Below, in pieces: positions 57,289 to 64,000 of a DNA stretch of 64,000 nt. The first letter of the stretch is position 1. Every line of letters begins with the position of its first letter. The translations under genes and the position numbers were made by a program. Origin of the DNA: Morella rubra (taxonomy: Eukaryota > Streptophyta > Magnoliopsida > Fagales > Myricaceae); assembly GCA_003952965.2 (NCBI GenBank), contig CM025849.1:26292016-26356015 (forward strand), read 5' to 3'. The notes beneath the pieces are model-generated. The model did not search any database. It was not told the DNA's origin and saw only the letters and a list, made by a program, of their open reading frames with translations.

Positions 57289-57908
57289 TGTTGGGCCAAA
57301 TTATGTCCTTGTGTAAATTAAATAATAACCCCAAGCAAACCAACAACCAAACAGAAAAGAAATAAAGCAAGCACAAGGAGAACACTCAAGATTTATGTGG
57401 AAAATCCTTCAATATGAAGGGAAAAACCACAAGGCAACTCCGAGATAAATCCACTATAATAAAATAGAGATTACAACGCTCAAGTTTATCTCCAAAACTT
57501 GAGTTCTAGCAAATTGGAATTCAACAATATCAACTCTCTGAGAAAAAATACAATCTCACCACAAATCCTAGAATCTGACGAAACCCACCCTGCAGCGAGA
57601 TCCCCAATCTGAATATCACAACTCTTGTTGATAAATCACCCAGATAACCTTCTCAGAAATAACCCAATTTGCTCCTGTGTGGAAACCACACCAGAAGATC
57701 AAAAGAAAAACTCCCGAAAAAGTCTCCTATTTTTCTTTTTCTTTTCTTTTCTCTATTTCTCTTTTGGCGTGTGGCAGCCTCTTTCTCTCTACTGTGTGGC
57801 ACCTTTAATTTTCCTATTATAAGGTGTGGCAATTTTAGTTTCCCTACTAAAGACGTTGAGGCCCGAATGGGCTTTAAAAAGGATCACGGGCTGGACACCC
57901 ATATAACA
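57289..57908 (-). repeat. 3' LTR of copia-2
   Basis: A 620-bp LTR that begins TGTTATATGGGTGTCC and ends GGCCCAACA on the minus strand. The polypurine tract lies immediately upstream in element orientation. An alternative end two bases further left (57287) is possible. Confidence 0.85.
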
Positions 57909-60900
57909 ATCTCCCCTTCCAGCCCATTGAGGAAGGAGACTGATCTCTAACGAATCAGTTAGAATCCATGCTGGCTAGTTCGGCACAAAGCTCAAGCTTC
58001 TCTCTGTCATAACCTTTGTCATCATGTCAGCCAGATTTTTCTCAGTATGAATCTTTTCCAACAGTATCAATTGTTCTGCCACTGCTTGTCGTAGCCAATG
58101 GTATCTCACATCAATGTGCTTCGTCCGTGAATGGTAAGTAGCATTCTTGCTCAAGTCTAATGCACTCTGACTATCATAATGAACCATGTACCTATCTTGC
58201 TTCAAACCCAATTCTTGGAGAAACAGTTTCATCCAACCTCAGTTGTAAATAAGGCAATACACTTCTGCAGTCTTGACTGCCACGATACAGCTCCCCCTAC
58301 AAAAGTAAACAAGAACCCCGAAGTAGATTTTCTACCATCCAGGTCACCTGCCATATCTGCATCTGCATATCCCTCCAAAACTGGTTTTGAATCCCCAAAA
58401 CTCAAACACATCTTCGAGCTACCTCTCAAATATCTGAAGATCCATTTCACTGCCTCCTAGTGATCTTTACCAGGATTAACAAGAAACCTGCTAACCACCC
58501 CAACTGCATGAACAATGTCTGGCCATGTACAAACCATGGCATACATCAAACTCCCGACTGCTGAGGAATAAGGAATAGCTATCATTCTTCTTTCTCTTCC
58601 TTTGTAGAAGGACAAGTCTTCTTACATAGTTTGAAGTGACCACCAAGTGGTGTCCCAACCGATTTAGCATTCTTCATGTTAAACCTCGCCAGCACCTATT
58701 CTATATATTTCTCCTGTGATGACCATAACTTTCTAGCCTTCCTATCACGATGAATATGCATCCCCAAAATCTGTCGTGCTGAACCAAGATCCTTCATGTC
58801 AAAGGACTTGAATAAATCTGCCTTCAAACTGCGAACCAACTGAATATCTTGCCCCACTATCAACATGTCATCCACATAAAGCAAAAGAATAATGAAGTTC
58901 CCACCATGGAATTCTTTGACATACATACAATGATCTGCCTCTGTCCATGTATAACTGTGACCCCCCATAAAAGAGTCAAACTTTTTATACCACTGTCTTA
59001 GAGCCTGCTTCAACCCATACAGACTCTTTTTCAACTTGCAAACCATGTGCTCCTTTCCTTTCACTTCAAATCCTTCTGGCTGATCCATGTAGATTTCTTC
59101 CTCCAAATCACCATGGAGAAAGGCAGTCTTCACATCTAGCTGCTCAAGCTCGAGATCCAAACTAGCTACTAAACCAAAACCACTCGAATGGAAGTCATCT
59201 TGACACAAGAGAGAATATCTCATCGAAGTCAATCCTTTCTTCTGACGAAGCCTTTCACCACCAATCGAGCTTTATACTTCACTAGTTTTCACCATCTTTC
59301 TTCAGCTTGAACACCCATTTATTTTCAACGCCTTCTTGCCTTTAGGAAGCTCCACCAACTTATAAGTTTCATTCTTTTGCAAAGAATTCATCTTGTCCTA
59401 CATAGCATTCACCCAGCTTTTCTTGTCCTTATGAGACTGCACTTCCTGAAGCTTTATGGCTCCCCCTCATCAGTTAACAAAATATAATTTGATTCAGGAT
59501 ACCTAACTGATGGATAATGCTCTATAGTAGACCTCCTAGCCATAGGTACCAATGGAATAGTTGCTCCCCCTGCTCAACATCCTTTGGATCATCCTCATCA
59601 ACCATTGCTGGCTCATCAGCATGCCTGTCAATGTGCATCTCTCCCCTTGAGTGGCATTGTCTAGAGACAAAGAGATAGGTGTAAGGCCAGTAACACCTTC
59701 AATGACACATCTTGGATTCTCAGATTTCTCAAAATCTGTCAAATTTTGATTTTTCATGGAAAATCACATCTCCGCTTCTGATAATCTTCTTCTTTTCTAG
59801 ATCCCATAACCTGTAGCCAAATTCTGCATCTCCGTAGCCAACAAAAATGCAAGGACTGGATTTGTCATCAAGCTTCAAACGTTGCTTCTTAGGCATATGT
59901 GTAAATACTTTGCACCCAAAAACCTTTAAGTGAAAATAGGAAACATCCTTTCTCGTCCACACTTTCTTTGGAATCTCAAAACCCAAAGGAACTGATGGAG
60001 ACCGATTGATTAGGTAGCACGCAGTGCGAATAGCTTTACCTCAGAATGACTTAGAAAGTCCAGCCATCCTTAAAATACTTCTGGCCTTTTCGACAATGGT
60101 GCGGTTCATTCTCTTTGCCACACCTGTTATGTTGTGGGGTACTAGGAATTGTCTTTCCATGTCTAATGCCATACTCTGAGCAATAATCTTCAAATGCATT
60201 AGACGTATATTCCCTCCGTTGTCAGTCCGGAGACACTTCAAAACCGCTTTCCCGTACCATGGCATGAAACTTCTTGAAGTGCTGAAAAACCTGGTCTTTT
60301 GATCTCAAACAAAACACCACACCTTTCGTGAAGCATCATCAATAAAAGTAAGAAAATACTTATTGCCACCTAAGGACTCTACATCAATGAGACCACATTC
60401 ATCAGAATAAATCAAGTCTAATACATTGAGTTTTCTACTAGAGGATTTCTAAAAAGAAACTTTGTGTTGTTTACCAAGTAAATAATAATCACAGGGATTT
60501 AAAGACGTACCTTTGGCTAAAGGAATGATGGATTTCTTTGCCAAAATTTACAATTCCTTCTCACTCATGTGAGCCAGCCGCTTGTGCCACAAATCCAGTG
60601 AAGAATCACCTTTCACTGCATTTACTGCTTCATTACACACATTTACTTGTGCCTTGTAAAGTGTGTAACAAATCTTTCCTCTAGCAAATACCATTTACCC
60701 CTTCGTAAGTTTCCATCTTCGTTGCCAAAATAACTTTCATATCCTGCGTCATCGAAGGCATGTGTAGATAGCAAATTCAGGTGCATGTCTGGCACATGTT
60801 GCACATTCTTCAACTTTAAGGTGCATCCAACATCTTTCTACAAATAAATATCACCAATTCTCACTATGTTGGCATGACTCTCATTGCCCATCTTCACTCT

Positions 60901-61661
60901 GCCAAAGTTACCAACTTTGTACGAAGTAAAGAGCTCCCTCTTTGGAGTGACATGGTAGGAAGCCGTTGAGTCGATCACCCACTCAACAAATAGATCTGCA
61001 ACATGACAACACTACTCTTCTTCAGCAGAAAGAACTGCTACTGCCACATCCTCATCTAAAACACTAGCCACGACATTCTGATCAGTATTCTGATTCTGAT
61101 TCTCTTTCTGTTTATTTTTCCAAGCCTTACAATGCTTCTTTATATGACCTTTCTTATCACAAAAGAAACACTTTATCTGATCTTTCCCTTTCAACTGACT
61201 TCTGGATTTCCCGTGTCCTTTAGAATCTCTACCCTTACTCAACCCCTGTTCTTTATAACAAGAGCTTGTGCGTTTTCTTTGCCTGTATCTCTTCTTCTTG
61301 TCTCTTCATTGAACAATCAATCTTTCACCATATTGAGTGATAACACACCATTCAGAGCAGAATTACTAAGCGACACCACCAAAGTCTCCCAACTTTCTGG
61401 CAAAGAACTCATAAGCAATAGCGCTTGCAACTCATCGTCTAGCACTATTTTCATTGCAATCAACATATTAACTAAGTCTTGGAAATCACTCAAATGTTTG
61501 GCAACAGACTTTTCCTTTTTCAGCTTCAAATTAACAAACTTTCTAATTGCAAAAGCTTTATTCTAAGCTGTCTTCCTCTCAATAAGGCCATGCAAATCCT
61601 CGGCGCTTTTATTGCTTGGCTTGGAACACACTAAGATCAATCCACTGTTAATATACCCAAT
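57289..61661 (-). mobile_element. Ty1/copia LTR retroelement (copia-2), minus strand, 5' end cut by a hAT element
   Basis: A Tork-like copia element. Visible parts: 3' LTR (57289-57908) and adjacent polypurine tract (GGAAGGGGAGAT on the minus strand); RNase H (57975-58232, VHYDSQSALDL and SRTKHIDVRYHWLR); RT (58696-59232, LEQLDVKTAFLHGDLEEEIY and LLYVDDMLIVG); integrase (59729-60265); and gag with a zinc knuckle (61012-61242, CFFCDKKGHIKKHC) preceded by a UBN2-type gag segment (61317-61566). The order is the copia order. The element is a fossil with many breaks. Its 5' gag end and 5' LTR are not seen: hAT sequence starts at 61662. Target bases next to the LTR are TTATG (57284-57288). Lineage is inference. 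Confidence 0.9.
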
Positions 61662-64000
61662 TAGGGCTGTTCAACCCCGGTGTAGGTGACCGGTTTTAAA
61701 CAAATTGCCACCTACACTACACCGTTAAGGGCAAAAATCGGTCCTTAGCGGTGGCACAGTGGCGGTTTCCGGTTATCCTACATTCATATTGGGCCATTTT
61801 TTAGCATTTTACACACTTGGCCAATGTATTTTTTTTTCTTTTTTCTTTTGCCATTAATACATATTATTAAAATCTAAACTAATGAAATCCAAAATCAATA
61901 AAATTAAACATCATCTTAAAAATAAGATGAGAATTTAAAGTTCAAACTAATAAAATCTAAAATCAATAAATTCGAGAACATTACAACAAGATGAGAATCA
62001 AAGTCTCAACCAATAAAATCCAAAATAATAAACTTAGAGAAGTAATTGTAAGAACATCGTAAAGATGGGTAACTCCTTCAAAATCCCTACTCCTCAATCT
62101 CCGTCGCCAAGATAGGTAACTCTACACAATATAGTTTAAATACACCAAGTTAAATTTATAAAAATAAAAATATTATTTCAAACTAATAAACTCAACAAAA
62201 GCAAAAATAAAATTACCTGAGTCAATCGTATAAGTTTGTGGATCTTCTGTCATATCAGAAGTCATGTCCTCCTCCTCCACAATAGGGTCGCATCTCATCC
62301 AATTTTGAGCACAAATGAGACCTTCTGCAGTTTTTGGGGCCAATGAACTCCGAAAGGATCCAATATCCGACCTCTCAGTGCTAAATACTTGACTCAGAAG
62401 GTACAGTGGTAATAGGAATTGCCAACACGTCCCCGAGCTATGCGGGCAAGGATAGGATACTTATGAGAGTTAAGTTCCACCAAAGCAAAATTTTAAATGA
62501 AGGAGCCTTTGATTCAATTGACTCTGATAAATATCTCTCCACGTCAGATTTGGAGTCTGAAATTTGGCTAGCAGCCCTTACAAGATCAAACTCATCCCAC
62601 TCCTCATTATCCCCCATAGTCACACTATCACTGTCACCCACCTCCCACACCTACCTGTTCTATTGTTATATTCTTCAATGTCCTTCGCCTTCCGCTTCTC
62701 TCATTACTTTCTTAAACCAATAATTCAGTACAATCATCTTGTTTCTTGGATCAAGCAACGCTGCAACAAATAAAAGTCTATTCACTATCATCAAATCACC
62801 CCAAATACTTGTCATACTTCGTTTTCATGCGGGATGCCATCTCTTTAAGCAAAGTATCATTACTAAAAGAATACTTGTCCAAATGGCTATGTATCTTAGC
62901 CAACTCCTCAAAGTACACATTAGCTGTAGACACATTTGATCCCGACATTCTTATTGTTACTTCATAAAATAATTCAAGAATTTTACAAAGTGACGGATGT
63001 GCTCCCAATCCTCGAGTGTGGGGGGCCTAATCCTCTTCTCCCATGCCCTCTTCACCCAAATACAATATAAAATGCCCATCCTCATCCAACATCAACTCAA
63101 ATGCTCTCGATACTTCAAAGCCACATCCAACATCAAATAAGTTGAGTTCCAACGAGTGGTAACATCAAGAGTAAAAAATTGAGTACAATGTAATCTCTTT
63201 AATCTGCACACATTCTTTAAACTTGTCTAACCTTTAGGGTGATGAGTTAACATACTTGATCATATTCCAACCTTAGCAATTCACTTATCAACCTCTTTCA
63301 TCCCCTCAGACACAATCAAATTCAAAATATGTGCACAACATCTCAAGTGTAGGAATTCATGGCCACAAACAATCCTCCCTACATCTAGAGTATCTTTTTG
63401 CAATTGCCTCCTCTTTAAATGGTCAATGGCAGTGTCATTAGAGGAGGCATTGTCAACTGTTATTGTAAGGATCTTTTGTATCCCCCAATCATTCATACAA
63501 TCTTCTATTTCCTTAGCAATACTAACCCCCTTATGATCTTGCACCCTCCTAAAAGACAAAATTCTCTTCTGCAAGGTCCAATTAGCATCGATGAAGTGTC
63601 CAGTCACACACATATAATTAAAATTTTGAATCGATGTCCAAGTGTCTGTGGTAAAAGACACTCTATACCCATTCGTTCGAATCAGATGCTTTAACTTCTC
63701 CTTCTCCTTCAAATAAAGTTTCATGCAAAGCCTCATAATTGTATCCTAGATGGCATTTTAAATCTAGGCTCCAGATAATGAATTAAATCCCTAAATCCAT
63801 GTTTCTGAACTACAATAAAAGGCATCTTATCGATAATATCATCCTAGCAATCAGATCTTTAATAGTCTTCTCACAAAACTTACGTGTCACCCCCATCGTT
63901 CCAACATCAGACCCCGTTGACTTCTCATCATCGTGAGTCAAAAACATCTGCCCAACATCTAACTAACCCCCCTTCATTCTCTTGAAATATGGACAAATGT
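61662..64000 (-). mobile_element. hAT transposon (RICESLEEPER type), 3' part, runs off the right edge
   Basis: The terminus TAGGGCTGTTCAACCC at 61662 has the hAT end form, and the candidate 8-bp target site is TACCCAAT (61654-61661). The sub-terminal GGCGG/CCGGT motifs and a non-coding stretch to about 62290 follow. The transposase gene is on the minus strand. The other end lies beyond the window. It interrupts copia-2. Confidence 0.8.
62290..63960 (-). pseudogene. hAT transposase (zinc-finger BED RICESLEEPER-like), partial and degraded
   Basis: The catalytic RNase-H-like fold region at 63281-63736 gives VSFTTDTWTSIQNFNYMCVT, GHFIDANWTLQKRILSF, ITVDNASSND, and FLHLRCCAHILNLIVSEGM. The DUF4413-like segment (62796-63008) gives LCKILELFYEVTIRMSGS and EMASRMKTKYDKYLG. 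The C-terminal hAT dimerisation region (about 62290-62650) gives ERYLSESIESK and then VLAIPITTVPSESSI in another frame. The order is right for a cut-and-paste hAT transposase. The N-terminal BED zinc finger would lie past 64000. Several frame changes indicate decay. Confidence 0.85.

Noticed and set aside
1-64000. tRNA, rRNA, CRISPR arrays or a bacterial-type operon
   Set aside because: None seen on either strand; the content is plant nuclear DNA. A covariance-model scan would be needed to exclude small RNA genes fully.

Overview
This is a repeat-dense stretch of a flowering-plant (eudicot) nuclear genome. The signs are TIR-NBS-LRR and CC-NBS-LRR resistance-gene copies, a strictosidine-synthase-like gene, plant-type copia, CACTA, Mutator, hAT and L1 elements, intron-bearing host exons, and AT-rich spacers with microsatellites. 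TNL genes point to a dicot. The RPP13-like CC-NBS-LRR looks like those of woody dicots, but I cannot name a species. I see no intact, confidently functional host protein gene: every recognisable host gene is a pseudogene or a fragment.

Layout. 1-6770: a minus-strand copia retroelement with its 5' LTR at 5564-6770. It carries an extra ORF beyond pol that runs off the window, and it sits inside the NB-ARC exon of TNL copy 1 (6771-8596, minus). 10366-12893: TNL copy 2 (minus), with no P-loop segment and no TIR exon, because a CACTA element starting at 13543 lies in its first intron. 13543-21763: the CACTA element, with TnpA-like and Tnp2-like genes and a three-unit tandem repeat. 21764-24250: a Mutator-like element with ~310-bp terminal inverted repeats and a 9-bp target duplication. 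24480-27515: two clusters of CGTTCGAACG-type palindromes around a 'putative plant transposon protein' gene. About 27590-31757: a plus-strand L1-type LINE. 32087-32950: a minus-strand fragment of the RFC1 (replication factor C large subunit) gene. 34806-38551: a CC-NBS-LRR pseudogene (plus), whose 3' flank is also found at 32985-33450. 39195-40390: two LINE 3' fragments.

40697-49080: a strictosidine-synthase-like pseudogene (minus). Its last exon is split by a complete CACTA element (40865-47109, target duplication AAC), and its penultimate intron holds a TRIM element (48232-48620, target duplication CTCGC). 50870-54730: a non-autonomous hAT-type element (8-bp target duplication CCTATTAG), with an internal tandem duplication in which one copy is shorter at almost every difference. 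55262-56745: a second, longer RFC1 fragment. 56757-57288: a LINE fragment. 57289-61661: a second minus-strand copia element. 61662-64000: a RICESLEEPER-type hAT transposon that runs off the right edge.

How it fits together. The window is a decayed resistance-gene cluster serving as a landing zone for transposons. Insertion order can be read from target duplications: copia into TNL-1, CACTA into the TNL-2 intron, CACTA and TRIM into the SSL gene, and a nested stack at the right end (RFC1 fragment, then LINE, then copia, then hAT). The observations most worth following are the shared palindrome families (TGTGTCGACACA in copia-1; CGTTCGAACG around the transposon-protein gene and in the CACTA-1 end), the paired RFC1 fragments flanking the CNL pseudogene, the Mutator-like element with possible captured mitochondrial-presequence cargo, and the one-sided deletion pattern at 52735-53705.
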